The position numbers and the translations under genes are program-made. Shown here piece by piece: positions 27,758 to 36,693 of a stretch of DNA of 64,000 nucleotides. How positions within the stretch are numbered: the stretch's first letter is position 1; each line of letters starts with the position of its first letter. The notes beneath the pieces are model-generated. The model made no database searches. It was not told the DNA's origin and saw only the letters and a program-made list of their open reading frames with translations. Origin of the DNA: Ascidiimonas sp046199005 (GTDB lineage: Bacteria; Bacteroidota; Bacteroidia; Flavobacteriales; Flavobacteriaceae); the NCBI GenBank assembly GCA_046199005.1, contig CP176050.1:868001-932000 (forward strand), written 5' to 3'.

Positions 27758-27788
27758 AAAAACCGAAAGTTTTGCTTTCGGTTTTTTA
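27758..27788. terminator. Strong bidirectional terminator
   Basis: The AAAACCGAAAG/CTTTCGGTTTT stem with a 5-base loop has T-runs on both strands. On the plus strand there is no known gene ending here. On the minus strand it could serve ppa, 220 bases away. Confidence 0.8.
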
Positions 27789-27885
27789 TTGGCACCGTCA
27801 AAGGGTATAATACCCCGAGGCTTGCCTCATAATTAAACGTTTATTTCAAACAAATGCCCCATGAGTCTGCCCTGAGGTAGTTTAC
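27785..27885. repeat. Interspersed ~100-bp repeat, copy B
   Basis: It matches 8480-8580 from TTATTGGCACCG to GAGGTAGTTTAC. Its palindromic core is CCCGAGGCTTGCCTC. Like copy A it begins immediately after an intrinsic terminator. Confidence 0.7.
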
Positions 27886-28009
27886 TCTATAGTCTGATGC
27901 TATAACTAGGTCGGTGTATTGAAACTCACAACTATTATTAAAGAGGAAAACGGAATGAGTAGGTCTTTGGATAGATTGTGTGCTTACCACCTTGAGCCTA
28001 AAGGGTGTT

Positions 28010-28549
28010 CTATTTATCAGTGAATTTTTTCTTATAATCCACAATGCTCTGCCTTACCACCTCCTGCGCAATGTCTTTCCCCTGAAAGTCCTCTACCACC
28101 ACAGATTTATTCTCAAGTTTTTTATAATCTTCAAAAAAGCTACGCAGTTCTTTTATAGAGTGTTTTGGAAGCTCAGAAATATCGTTAATATGATTAACAC
28201 TCATATCGTTCGCAGCGATGGCTATTATCTTATCATCCATTTCACCACCATCCAGCATGCGCATTACTCCAATTACTTTTGCTTCTACAAGACACATGGG
28301 TACTATTTCTATTTGAGATAATACAAGAATATCTAACGGATCACCATCATCACAGTACGTCTGCGGAATAAACCCATAATTCGCTGGATAATTGATCGAA
28401 GAATACAAGACCCTGTCCAGGATCAACATCCCCGAATCTTTATCCAATTCGTATTTAGCTCTGCAGTTTTTAGGGATCTCAACAATTCCTGTTACGACTT
28501 CGGGGCTTCCGGCACCAATGTAAACGTCATGCCATGGATGTATATTCAT
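28010..28549 (-). CDS. ppa: Inorganic pyrophosphatase, family I
   Basis: The 179-residue cytoplasmic enzyme hydrolyses pyrophosphate to phosphate. It has EIPKNCRAKYELDKDSG, YPANYGFIPQTYCDDGDPLDILV (the DxDPxD-type metal site D-G-D-P-L-D) and later acidic DGGEMDDKII. The start MNIHPWHDV is the usual bacterial N-end. Length is normal for family I. It is a single gene. Confidence 0.96.
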   Translation of the reverse strand: MNIHPWHDVYIGAGSPEVVTGIVEIPKNCRAKYELDKDSGMLILDRVLYSSINYPANYGFIPQTYCDDGDPLDILVLSQIEIVPMCLVEAKVIGVMRMLDGGEMDDKIIAIAANDMSVNHINDISELPKHSIKELRSFFEDYKKLENKSVVVEDFQGKDIAQEVVRQSIVDYKKKFTDK

Positions 28550-28581
28550 ATCTGTAATTATTTATAAAACTTCTTTTAATC

Positions 28582-28806
28582 TTAATGTCTTTTTCCTTTC
28601 CAGGTACCTCCATAACGGTAATTTGGTTTCACCTGCTACGCAGCAATACAATCATCGCATACAAATATCCAAATTTTTCCTTTCTCGATCTGAATTCGGT
28701 AAAGCACTGTTTTTTCTTCTTTACAGCTATGGCAAACCTTGGTCTTCATATTAATTTTTTTTGCTGGCACCAGCTTTCCTTCTAATAAACTTAGAAATTC
28801 AGGCAT
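28582..28806 (-). pseudogene. Small CxxC/CxxC protein interrupted by an in-frame TAG
   Basis: From ATG 28806 (or, more like relatives, from the ATG encoding MKTKVCHSCKEEKTVLYRI, 28749) the frame runs through two CxxC pairs (CHSC and CDDC, a small zinc-ribbon pattern). It meets TAG at 28636-28638 and continues in the same frame for 18 codons as QVKPNYRYGGTWKGKRH before TAA. I recall a short conserved flavobacterial family with the same order, VCHxCxEEKxVLYR ... NPxYRYGGTWK. The tail beyond the stop is therefore most likely the real C-terminus. Either a point nonsense mutation (or base-call error) has broken it, or a shortened form is made. Confidence 0.65.
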
Positions 28807-28982
28807 AAAAGTACGTCAATTATACTTCGGAGAAATAGTTGCCGTAAATAGTAGATGGGGCATTTAAGAATTTGGTAAGAACCGATTCGTACTTATTCAG
28901 AAAAAAGAATCCTTCCAGCTAAAGACTAAAAGGATATGTAAAGCATAAATCTTATTCAGACTTACGACAGGTTTTGTGGCAT

Positions 28983-29408
28983 TTAGTAACGGTAACTTAT
29001 TTGTGAAGAATTGTTGGCTATTCGAAGAATAATTTCATTACCATCCAGTTGTAATCTTGTCAGGTCAAATGATACTGTTCTGGTGATAATAGCGTCGCAC
29101 AGTTCGTCATTTTTTAATGAAAGTCTTAAGTTACGCTGTTGCGGATCTGAGTCCAGCACTTCTGCCGCATCAATCAGTTTTATACGCCAGCTTTCCCCAC
29201 TACATCCGCTGGCACTAAAAGTAATCGCCAAACAGTTATCTGTGATCTCAAGGTTTGAAATCGTAAGTTGATCTGATGGGGCATTAACAAATTCGCTTCC
29301 GCTAATGATAACACCATCATCGCAGCCATTAAAATTATTATCATCGTCTCCATTGCATGCCATTGAAACACCCATTAGTAAGACGAGCAGTAGTTTATAA
29401 GTTTTCAT
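28983..29408 (-). CDS. Small lipoprotein of unknown function
   Basis: The 141-residue protein has a lipoprotein signal (LLMGVSMAC, C18) followed by an Asp/Asn-rich linker (NGDDDNNFNGCDDG), which is common after the lipidated Cys in Bacteroidota surface lipoproteins. One beta-rich domain follows with four more Cys (ITDNCLAI, SASGCSGESW, NDELCDAI). Secreted and probably outer-membrane anchored. Role unknown. Confidence 0.75.
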   Translation of the reverse strand: MKTYKLLLVLLMGVSMACNGDDDNNFNGCDDGVIISGSEFVNAPSDQLTISNLEITDNCLAITFSASGCSGESWRIKLIDAAEVLDSDPQQRNLRLSLKNDELCDAIITRTVSFDLTRLQLDGNEIILRIANNSSQISYRY

Positions 29409-29476
29409 TGGTTTGTTTTTAGTTAGATGGGAAATTTCAAAAATGGTTGCGTTTTAGGTAAGCTGAATGATCTCAA

Positions 29477-30208
29477 ATGATTAATGTCATGTCTAAAGCA
29501 ATAACTTTATTTACCTTAGCAACAACAAATGAAATATTCTTTGCTGTGAATCAATTATTTTTTCGAAAAGCGATCATTGCAGGTACTGGATTGTTCTTGT
29601 GTATTTTCTTAGTAGTGCATCTATCCGCTAACTGCATTCTACTGCTTCCGGAAGCTACGGCTCGTTCTCTCTACAACACCTATTCAACAACACTTCGGGA
29701 AAGTCCGCTTATTAAAATTGTAGCCTATGCACTGTATGCGTCCATACTATTACATGTGATTTATGCAATTATCATTACCATCCACAATCGAAGGTCAAAA
29801 CCGCAGCGATACATGGTGAATCATTACAAAGAAAACAGTAGTTGGACTTCTCAGAATATGGGTTTGCTAGGAACTCTGATATTGCTGTTTATTGTAGTAC
29901 ACCTGGCAAATTTCTGGGCTCGTATAAAATTAGGAATGGGGGAAGCTGTGCGTCTGGATCCGGAGGGTAACCTGGATGTTTACGAGGTGACCAGCAGCCT
30001 TTTTCATAATATTTATTATGTAATTTTCTATACAGTATTGGCCATTCCTCTGGCATTTCATTTGCATCACGGATTGAAAAGTGCTTTTAAAACTCTTGGG
30101 TTCTACCATAAAAAAGGATTGAGTATACTGGCTAAAGTAGCTTTGGTGTACGCCGTTATTATGGGTGTGGGCTTTGGCATCATACCCTTTATTGTATATT
30201 TTAAATAA
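29477..30208 (+). CDS. sdhC: Succinate dehydrogenase cytochrome b subunit
   Basis: The 243-residue membrane protein has five hydrophobic helices and the heme-ligand histidines of the B-type (Bacteroidota/epsilon) succinate dehydrogenase or fumarate reductase cytochrome b (FLVVHLSANC, LLHVIYAI, FIVVHLANFW, LAFHLHHGLKSAF). It anchors SdhAB and passes electrons to menaquinone. The N-terminus is longer than usual. An internal ATG (MSKAITL, four codons in) is a possible alternative start. First gene of sdhCAB with a 9-base gap to sdhA. Confidence 0.93.
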   Translation: MINVMSKAITLFTLATTNEIFFAVNQLFFRKAIIAGTGLFLCIFLVVHLSANCILLLPEATARSLYNTYSTTLRESPLIKIVAYALYASILLHVIYAIIITIHNRRSKPQRYMVNHYKENSSWTSQNMGLLGTLILLFIVVHLANFWARIKLGMGEAVRLDPEGNLDVYEVTSSLFHNIYYVIFYTVLAIPLAFHLHHGLKSAFKTLGFYHKKGLSILAKVALVYAVIMGVGFGIIPFIVYFK

Positions 30209-30217
30209 GTAAGCAGG

Positions 30218-32128
30218 ATGAAACTGGATTCAAAAATTCCCGAGGGAAAACTAGAAGACAAATGGCGAAATTATCAGGTGAAATCACAATTAATTAACCC
30301 TGCCAATAAAAAGAAACTCAGCGTGATCGTAGTAGGTTCCGGACTATCCGGGGCAGGAGCCGCTGCCACCCTTGCAGAGCTGGGATACGATATAAAATGC
30401 TTTTGTTATCAGGATTCTGCCAGAAGAGCACACTCAGTAGCTGCCCAGGGTGGGATCAATGCCGCAAAAAATTACCAACACGATGGAGACAGCGTTTGGA
30501 GAATGTTCTACGATACACTTAAAGGAGGAGATTTCAGATCCAGAGAAGCCAATACCTATCGCCTTGCCGAGCTGTCTGCACCCCTGATCGATCATTATGT
30601 ACAGCAAGGAGTACCCTTTGCGCGAGAATACGGAGGTACATTAGTGAACCGAAGTTTTGGCGGCGTACAGGTACAACGTACTTTCTATGCACGTGGGCAA
30701 ACGGGGCAACAATTATTGCTGGCTGCCTATTCACAGCTATACAAAATGGTAAAAGCGAAAAAAGTAGAAATGTTTCCTAGAAGCGAAATGTTAGATGTGG
30801 TATTGATTGACGGAAAAGCCAAAGGGATCATTGTTAGGGATTTAGTAACCGGAGAATTAAAACGATTTGCAGCAGATGCAGTGGTTTTGGCCACAGGAGG
30901 GTATTCAAGGGTTTTTAGATTGTCAACTCTGGCTATTGGTTGCAACGGAAGCGCTATCTGGAAAGCCCACAAAAAAGGAGCTTTGTTTGGAGCTCCTAGT
31001 TTTACACAGATTCACCCCACAGCGTTGCCACAATCCAGTGAAGCACAATCTAAATTAACACTGATGTCAGAATCACTGCGAAATGACGGACGTATTTGGG
31101 TTCCTAAACAAAAAAACGATACCCGAAAGGCAAATGATATACCGGAAACAGAACGTGATTATTATCTGGAAAGAAGATATCCCAGTTTTGGAAATCTAGC
31201 TCCCAGAGACATTGCTTCCAGAGCTGCCAAAGAAAGAATTGATGCGGGTTATGGAGTGGGCCGACTTAAAAATGCAGTATATCTTGATTTCAAACATGCC
31301 ATTGAACGTTTTGGTCGAAAAACCATTGAAGACCGATATGGTAATTTGTTTACGATGTACAAAAAGATCACAGGTATTGATGCCTACCAGGAACCCATGC
31401 AAATCTCTCCTGCCGCTCACTTTTCGATGGGTGGTCTTTGGGTAGATTATGAATTAATGACTACGATTCCCGGATTGTATGCGATTGGAGAATGTAATTT
31501 TTCAGATCATGGTGCGAATCGTTTAGGCGCCAATTCGTTATTACAGGCAAGCATCGACGGATATTTTGTACTTCCTAATACAATTAATAATTACCTGGCT
31601 GGAGAACTCAAAAAAGACCATCCTAATACAGATCATGCCTCTTTTCAGGAAGCAGAGAATGAAGTCGCAGCACATATCAAACGTATTTTGAGCATAAATG
31701 GGACCAAAACGGTAGATCATTTTCATAGAGAATTAGGAAAAGTAATGTGGCAGGAATGCGCTATGAGCAGGAATAAGCAGGGACTGCAAAAAGCGATCGA
31801 GCAAATAAAAGCCATAAGAGATGATTTTTGGAAGGATGTAAAAGTTACGGGAATAGCAGAAGAACTGAATCCCGAACTCGAAAAGGCCTTAAGACTTGCA
31901 GATTTTATAGAATTGGGATTATTAATGTGTACCGATGCTTTACAACGGGAAGAATCATGTGGGGCACATTTTCGCGAAGAATATCAAACAACAGAAGGAG
32001 AAGCGGTTAGAGTAGATGACGAATATGCGTATGTATCTGCCTGGGAATATGATCGCGGTGATTTTAAACTGCATAAAGAAGCTTTAGTTTTTGAATATAT
32101 ACAACCTTCAGTAAGAAGTTATAAATAA
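30218..32128 (+). CDS. sdhA: Succinate dehydrogenase/fumarate reductase flavoprotein subunit
   Basis: This 636-residue protein has the FAD-binding GSGLSGAGAA, the covalent-FAD histidine region RRAHSVAAQGGINAAK, and the active-site segment TQIHPTALP. It also has APRDIASRA with the catalytic Arg, and the second FAD motif FSDHGANRLGANSLL. It oxidises succinate to fumarate. It sits in one operon with sdhC and sdhB (gaps of 9 and 6 bases). Length is that of the B-type enzyme. Confidence 0.97.
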   Translation: MKLDSKIPEGKLEDKWRNYQVKSQLINPANKKKLSVIVVGSGLSGAGAAATLAELGYDIKCFCYQDSARRAHSVAAQGGINAAKNYQHDGDSVWRMFYDTLKGGDFRSREANTYRLAELSAPLIDHYVQQGVPFAREYGGTLVNRSFGGVQVQRTFYARGQTGQQLLLAAYSQLYKMVKAKKVEMFPRSEMLDVVLIDGKAKGIIVRDLVTGELKRFAADAVVLATGGYSRVFRLSTLAIGCNGSAIWKAHKKGALFGAPSFTQIHPTALPQSSEAQSKLTLMSESLRNDGRIWVPKQKNDTRKANDIPETERDYYLERRYPSFGNLAPRDIASRAAKERIDAGYGVGRLKNAVYLDFKHAIERFGRKTIEDRYGNLFTMYKKITGIDAYQEPMQISPAAHFSMGGLWVDYELMTTIPGLYAIGECNFSDHGANRLGANSLLQASIDGYFVLPNTINNYLAGELKKDHPNTDHASFQEAENEVAAHIKRILSINGTKTVDHFHRELGKVMWQECAMSRNKQGLQKAIEQIKAIRDDFWKDVKVTGIAEELNPELEKALRLADFIELGLLMCTDALQREESCGAHFREEYQTTEGEAVRVDDEYAYVSAWEYDRGDFKLHKEALVFEYIQPSVRSYK

Positions 32129-32134
32129 GATAGT

Positions 32135-32878
32135 ATGAAAGTCACTTTCAAAATATGGAGGCAGGAGGGCCCAGACAAAAAAGGGAGTTTAAAAAATTAT
32201 GAAGTGGATGGACTTACAGAAGATATGTCATTCCTGGAAGCACTGGATCACCTTAATGAATTACTCGTACTAAAGGGGGAGAAGGTAATTGCGTACGAAT
32301 ACGATTGCCGGGAAGGAATTTGCGGGCAATGTGGTGTTTTTATTAATGGTAGAGCGCATGGCCCTCATGATCATATGACCACGTGCCAGCTCCACATGCG
32401 AAGTTTTAAAGACGGAGATACCATTGTCGTAGAGCCATGGAGAGCTAAGTCTTTTCCCGTGATCAGGGATCTGATGGTAGACCGATCTGCGTTTGACCGA
32501 ATTATTGAAAAAGGTGCATTTATTACGGCAAAAACCGGAACAGCGCCGGAAGCCAATGCGATTCCTATTCCAAAAGAAGTTTCAGACAAAGCAATGGATG
32601 CCGCTGCCTGCATAGGCTGCGGAGCTTGTGTAGCAACCTGTAAGAACGCATCAGCTGCACTGTTTACGTCCGCTAAAATAAATCACTTAAATACACTGCC
32701 GCAAGGAAAGGCAGAACAGCACAAACGCGCCAAAGAAATGGCTGCTCAAATGCAGTTAGAAGGTTTTGGTAGCTGCACCTTTACAGGAGCCTGTGAGGTA
32801 GAATGTCCGGAAGCTATCTCCATCGTCAATATTGCCGAGATGAATGCCAGATTGCTTAAAGCGAAGGTGTTGGATTAA
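32135..32878 (+). CDS. sdhB: Succinate dehydrogenase/fumarate reductase iron-sulfur subunit
   Basis: The 247-residue protein has the [2Fe-2S] ferredoxin-type motif CREGICGQCG plus a later Cys (TTCQLHM), then two C-terminal clusters with CIGCGACVATCKNA and CTFTGACEVECPEA. Electrons from the flavin in SdhA pass through it to SdhC. It is the last gene of the operon. I saw no strong terminator in the 284 bases after it. Confidence 0.97.
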   Translation: MKVTFKIWRQEGPDKKGSLKNYEVDGLTEDMSFLEALDHLNELLVLKGEKVIAYEYDCREGICGQCGVFINGRAHGPHDHMTTCQLHMRSFKDGDTIVVEPWRAKSFPVIRDLMVDRSAFDRIIEKGAFITAKTGTAPEANAIPIPKEVSDKAMDAAACIGCGACVATCKNASAALFTSAKINHLNTLPQGKAEQHKRAKEMAAQMQLEGFGSCTFTGACEVECPEAISIVNIAEMNARLLKAKVLD

Positions 32879-33162
32879 CAGCATGAGTAAATTTTGTAGG
32901 ATATGGGTATTAATTGATAAAGATTGAAGGTTTCATGAAGAAAAATGTCTTTGTACTTCAAGCTGCGCATCTTGGATCGATCTTAGTATAATACCCACAA
33001 GGGTTTATTTAGTGTCTGGAAAAAAATATAGGACCTCTGTCTATATTTAATAAGTATCGTAGAACATCTTCAAACATTCCAATACAAAATTAATTAGCGA
33101 TAATTACAGGATTATAACTGTAATTTTTTTCCTATTTTGTAATCATTTGAAATGGAAATTTA

Positions 33163-34104
33163 ATGAACAAAGAAACCTTACTTCCTTTAGTAAAAAGTAT
33201 ATCCAGGCGGGTGCTAGGTATAAAACCCAATCGTAGCACGGGAGGGGGTACTATAAAAAGTAATTATTGTTATTCTGTTTGGATGCGTCATTTGATCCAT
33301 TTAAATAAGTATAAGTCGGGTATTCCCGAAGTAGTTGCGGAATTAGGACCTGGAGATTCTTTAGGTATTGGTTTCTGTGCATTACTAAGTGGCAGCGATC
33401 AACTTCATGCGTTAGACATTGTTAAATATTGGGATACAGAAAGAAATATCCGAATGTTCGATAATTTGGTGGAACTCTTTAAAAATAAAGCTTCCATACC
33501 GTGTCAAAAAGAGTTCTCAAGAGTGATCCCAACCCTAACGAATTATGAATTTCCATCGGAAATTTTAAGCAGTGATAAATTAAAGGATTCTTTAAATGAG
33601 GATCGACTTCAGATGATTCGAAATGAAATATTAGATATCAATAATCCCAATAATACCTATATAAGGTATCATATTCCCTGGAGTAGCCCTGAAATTATAG
33701 AAAAGGAAACCGTTGATTTTGTGTATTCTCAATCGGTATTGCAATATATAGAAGACCTTGAATTTACGTATGGCGCCATTAATCAATGGCTTAAGCCCGG
33801 GGGTATTATGTCGCATTCTATAGACCTATCTTCCATTGGGATCACTAAAAACTGGAACAGTCATTGGACCTTTAGTGATTTTGAGTGGAATTTTATAAAG
33901 AAAGACAGATCTTTTACGATTTCGAGACACCCTCTTTCTAAACATATGGAAGAACATCTAAAAAACGGATTTGATATTCTAGAAAATCAGCCAACCCTTA
34001 GAGAAAACCCTCTAAAAGCATCCCAATTGGCCGAGAGGTATAAAAATTTATCACAGGAAGATCTGACAACTTGTAATACGTACATACTTTCTGCTAAAAA
34101 GTAA
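33163..34104 (+). CDS. SAM-dependent methyltransferase-like protein
   Basis: The 313-residue protein has class I methyltransferase motif I as VVAELGPGDSLGIG, an acidic residue after the next strand (LHALDIVKYWD), a motif like VDFVYSQSVLQYIED and the post-motif LKPGGIMSHSIDL. Similar proteins occur in surface-polysaccharide gene sets. Here it stands alone, in a promoter-rich AT region. The substrate is unknown. Confidence 0.78.
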   Translation: MNKETLLPLVKSISRRVLGIKPNRSTGGGTIKSNYCYSVWMRHLIHLNKYKSGIPEVVAELGPGDSLGIGFCALLSGSDQLHALDIVKYWDTERNIRMFDNLVELFKNKASIPCQKEFSRVIPTLTNYEFPSEILSSDKLKDSLNEDRLQMIRNEILDINNPNNTYIRYHIPWSSPEIIEKETVDFVYSQSVLQYIEDLEFTYGAINQWLKPGGIMSHSIDLSSIGITKNWNSHWTFSDFEWNFIKKDRSFTISRHPLSKHMEEHLKNGFDILENQPTLRENPLKASQLAERYKNLSQEDLTTCNTYILSAKK

Positions 34105-34190
34105 TTTTTAATACAATTTACATTCTTTTTATAATGATTTCTTTGATTCAAACGGGTGCTCTGAAGGCATAGGCGAAAAAGTGAAAAGAA

Positions 34191-34646
34191 TTATACGCCT
34201 TCCATAGTCAGTAAGGTAGCAGACCATATGATGAGCGATGAAAAGAAAATACCAACGGTATTGGCCCAGAAGGCTTTTTGTCTTTCTATCTTAAAAATGT
34301 AAGCGGCAATGGTCCCTGCATAAACTCCGGTGCCAGGAACGGGGAGCATAACGAACAGCATAAGACCAATAGCACCGAACTTCTGAATGTTTTTGCCCGA
34401 GCCTTTTTTAGCCCTTTTGGCTACGTATAAAGCAGATTTTTTGTAAAAACGCCAGCGGATGAGATGTTTATTAATCTTATCTAAAAAAAACATCATTATA
34501 GGAAAGACCAGTATGTTGGTTAAGAAGCAAAAGATAAATACTACATACTGATTTAAGCCATTCATAAGACCATAGGGGATTCCTACTTTCGCTTCGCCAA
34601 AGGGAGAAATGCTCCAAAAAATCGCAATCAGTAGATCGATTAACAT
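34191..34646 (-). CDS. Small multidrug-export-type membrane protein (COG2426-like)
   Basis: The frame is open to 35012, but its upstream part reads through a repeat element and an unlikely Cys/Phe-rich stretch. I place the start at the ATG at 34646 (MLIDLLIAIFWSISPFGEAKVGIP), giving 151 residues. Three to four hydrophobic helices are present, with SPFGEAKVGIPYGL and MLPVPGTGVYAGTIAAY, which are typical of the COG2426 family. Transport function is annotated by family only. The start is followed upstream by the repeat at 34827-34968, so the promoter may lie between them or in the repeat. Confidence 0.8.
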   Translation of the reverse strand: MLIDLLIAIFWSISPFGEAKVGIPYGLMNGLNQYVVFIFCFLTNILVFPIMMFFLDKINKHLIRWRFYKKSALYVAKRAKKGSGKNIQKFGAIGLMLFVMLPVPGTGVYAGTIAAYIFKIERQKAFWANTVGIFFSSLIIWSATLLTMEGV

Positions 34647-34826
34647 CCTGATAATTTTGAATGGCAAAAATACTACGAAGCAGCATGTTGACCTATTAAA
34701 AAACTCATAAATCTTGGTTTTGTTATAGAAATCGAACGGACGATAGTGAAAGTTTAAGCCCTTACGTCCTTTCGATTCGTCTGAGGCAGAAAGAAATCTG
34801 ACGAAGCTTTTTACAATGCAAAAACT

Positions 34827-34968
34827 CCCCTCCTTAGTCAAGGAGGGGTGGCGCATGCATAGCATGTGACGGGGTGGTTGGATAAAAGACATTTTGCTTA
34901 CTCGATCGCAACCAACCACCTCCCCCGCACTTTCAGGCGGGTACTCCTCCTTGCGTAAGGAGGAGAAT
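34827..34968. repeat. Inverted-pair palindromic element (REPIN/MITE-like)
   Basis: The left half has the hairpin CCCCTCCTT-agtc-AAGGAGGGG, then GGGGTGGTTGG. The right half has CAACCAACCACCTCCCC, then CTCCTCCTT-gcgt-AAGGAGGAG. The two halves are thus inverted copies of one unit around a ~25-base spacer. It carries no gene. Elements of this look are common in flavobacterial genomes. Confidence 0.75.
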
Positions 34969-35188
34969 TTAAATATTACTAGATTTTTAACAAATTCAAA
35001 AATACTCTCCATATCAACCCTCGATCACTAATCAATCACACCATCCGTAAACATTTTGGCAAAGCCTTAAGAATCTTTCGTAAAAAATAACATTTCTTTA
35101 GAAAATTCTTAGTATCCGTTAACAGAATACCGAAGAATTCGCAGCCATATTTGTACCCATAACAACGTAATCCATTAAACAAACAAAT

Positions 35189-35623
35189 ATGAGCGTAACA
35201 TTTAAATCTGTAGCAAAGAAAAATCCCTTAAACCTTACTGAAGATCCTAAGTTCTATGCTTTTGCAGTAGCCAGTGGTAACTCGGACATCGACCGACTTT
35301 CTGAACTCGTAGCCGACGGTTCTACCGTACGCCAGAACGATGTGTATGCCGTCATCATCGGGCTGGTAAATGCCATACAGGGTGAATTAAAGAACGGTCG
35401 CAAAGTAACGCTGGGTAAACTCGGCACCTTTAGCCTGGGGTTAAGTAGCAACGGCGTAGAAGAAGAAGAAAAACTCACCTCCAGCCAGATCACCAAAGCC
35501 CGCATTAATTACCGCCCCGGCAATGAGATTAAGAACATGCTTAAGACCTTAAGTTATAAGAAACAACGTAGTGTGGGGAGTACCGAAACAGAAAATAACC
35601 AATTGCCCACTACACAATTATAA
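35189..35623 (+). CDS. HU-family DNA-binding protein (HIG/HU-like, with C-terminal extension)
   Basis: The 144-residue protein carries an HU/IHF-like fold: VRQNDVYAVIIGLVNAIQGELKNGRKVTLGKLGTF-type helix and strand order, then ITKARINYRPGNEIKNML. The N-terminal 25 residues (MSVTFKSVAKKNPLNLTEDP) are typical of the Bacteroidota HU-like subfamily, longer than classical 90-residue HU. It probably bends DNA. The gene is followed by a terminator and then the 22-bp spaced palindrome array at 35731-35850. Whether the two are linked is unknown. Confidence 0.88.
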   Translation: MSVTFKSVAKKNPLNLTEDPKFYAFAVASGNSDIDRLSELVADGSTVRQNDVYAVIIGLVNAIQGELKNGRKVTLGKLGTFSLGLSSNGVEEEEKLTSSQITKARINYRPGNEIKNMLKTLSYKKQRSVGSTETENNQLPTTQL

Positions 35624-35678
35624 ACACGAAAAGTGAGATTTTAGTTGGTTAGTTAGTTTATGAATGCGCCTTTCGGCA

Positions 35679-35705
35679 GAAAAAGTCCTTCGGGGCTTTT
35701 TTTTA
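35679..35705 (+). terminator. Terminator of the HU-like gene
   Basis: The stem AAAAAGtCC/GGgCTTTTT with a TTCG-type loop is followed by a run of eight T, about 60 bases after the stop. Confidence 0.7.
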
Positions 35706-35730
35706 TGCCCTGTTCTTTGGCTAAAAACAA

Positions 35731-35850
35731 ACGGTTGTTTTGTTGGTAACAACCGGTTGTTTGGTTGCCGGCAACCGGTTGTTGACCTTCAAACAACCGG
35801 TACTTTCACCTTCAACAACCGGTACATGTAAATCAAAGTAGCGGTTGTTG
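35731..35850. repeat. Six palindromic sites at exact 22-bp spacing (iteron-like array)
   Basis: The core is AACAACCGGTTGTT. Full or half copies are centred at 35732/33, 35754/55, 35776/77, 35798/99, 35820/21 and 35842/43, every 22 bases. Copy 2 is a perfect 14-bp palindrome. Copies 4 and 5 are AACAACCGGTA, and copies 1 and 6 are right halves. A second palindrome, GGTTGCCGGCAACC, bridges copies 2 and 3. The spacing equals about two helical turns, so all sites face the same side of the DNA. The array lies between the HU-like gene and the convergent unknown gene. Confidence 0.85.
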
Positions 35851-36000
35851 CTAGTAATACCTAATACAAGGTGAAAAAAGTGCTTTTTACAGGTAAAAAC
35901 GAGTGTCGGAGTGTCGATTAAAGTTTATATGGGTGTTCGTTGAATGTTTTTATATCGAAAGAATCTACACATATTCAAAAAAATTAAATAGAAAGCTCTA

Positions 36001-36687
36001 TTAGGAAACGGTAGTGCGATCTCTATTAGCGAAGTGGAGATACACCAAAAAGAAAAAAACTAAATCATCTATCTCAAAAATTTCATCATAACTTATTTGT
36101 AGGGATTCTGTATCCAGGATATCGTTCAGAAATTTTTTCGCGTCTGCTGGTTTGATAAAATCATGGTGCCTGTAGAAATTAGGCGTGAAAATAGCGTTAG
36201 TCATTTGTAATTCAAGTTCATCATAATTTCCACTGGTAAATTTTTTAGCCAGTTCACCCTTGGTAAAGGCCTGCATGCGCCCCCATTTATCGTCTCCCTG
36301 CCAGAATCGTAAGATTTTAAAGAATTCTAAAAGTGTAAACCGTTTATTTTTCGAAATCCCCAGTTGAAGCAAACGTTCCCCGAAATATTTATTAAAAGTA
36401 GTTTTGTCTTCTAAGCCCGTAAGTCTGCGTATATCCTCTTTTTTAATATACTTTTTATCTCCAGAAAGTTTACATAGCAGGTTTACTAAAAATACTTTAT
36501 CTATTATTTCTCTATGTTCTTTAAGAAATTCGTGTGGTATAAGGTTACCAATATAGAAGATATAGAGTATTTTTCGTTCTGTGCTTTTTATTTTGGAGCA
36601 GAAAAAAACAGAGAGTATAAAGCCTATAGTTAACTCATTACGGGCCTTAAGGTAATACGGTTGCCATATTTTTTCGGTGACTTGCAT
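36001..36687 (-). CDS. Hypothetical protein
   Basis: The protein is 228 residues from the ATG at 36687 (MQVTEKIWQPYYLKARNELT). The frame opens 7 codons earlier (36708), but that ATG lies inside a 12-bp-stem hairpin with a T-run that ends the upstream small gene, so the later start is preferred. The protein is charged and mostly helical (KKEDIRRLTGLEDKTTFNKY could be a winged-helix-like segment), with no signal peptide or clear membrane helix. I do not recognise a family. A DNA-binding role is possible, not shown. Confidence 0.65.
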   Translation of the reverse strand: MQVTEKIWQPYYLKARNELTIGFILSVFFCSKIKSTERKILYIFYIGNLIPHEFLKEHREIIDKVFLVNLLCKLSGDKKYIKKEDIRRLTGLEDKTTFNKYFGERLLQLGISKNKRFTLLEFFKILRFWQGDDKWGRMQAFTKGELAKKFTSGNYDELELQMTNAIFTPNFYRHHDFIKPADAKKFLNDILDTESLQISYDEIFEIDDLVFFFLVYLHFANRDRTTVS

Positions 36688-36693
36688 AAAAAA

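Larger units (their letters stand above)
27503..28009. other. 507-base intergenic region with terminator and repeat, possible small transcript
   Basis: The region between the mscL start and the ppa stop holds no convincing protein gene. It contains a strong bidirectional hairpin (27758-27787), the second copy of the 100-bp repeat (27785-27885), and upstream of the hairpin a 200-base stretch with a possible 10-codon ORF at 27701-27733. A small RNA ending at the hairpin is possible, but I cannot show it. Confidence 0.4.

Noticed and set aside
28585..28785. 66-codon plus-strand ORF
   Set aside because: It is the antisense shadow of the broken two-CxxC gene, whose sequence is recognisable on the minus strand.
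34647..35012. N-terminal extension of the export protein to 273 residues
   Set aside because: The extension translates a palindromic repeat, and the family begins at MLIDLLIAIFW.
35731..35850. CRISPR-like array
   Set aside because: The period is only 22 bp with 8-base variable parts, too short for CRISPR.
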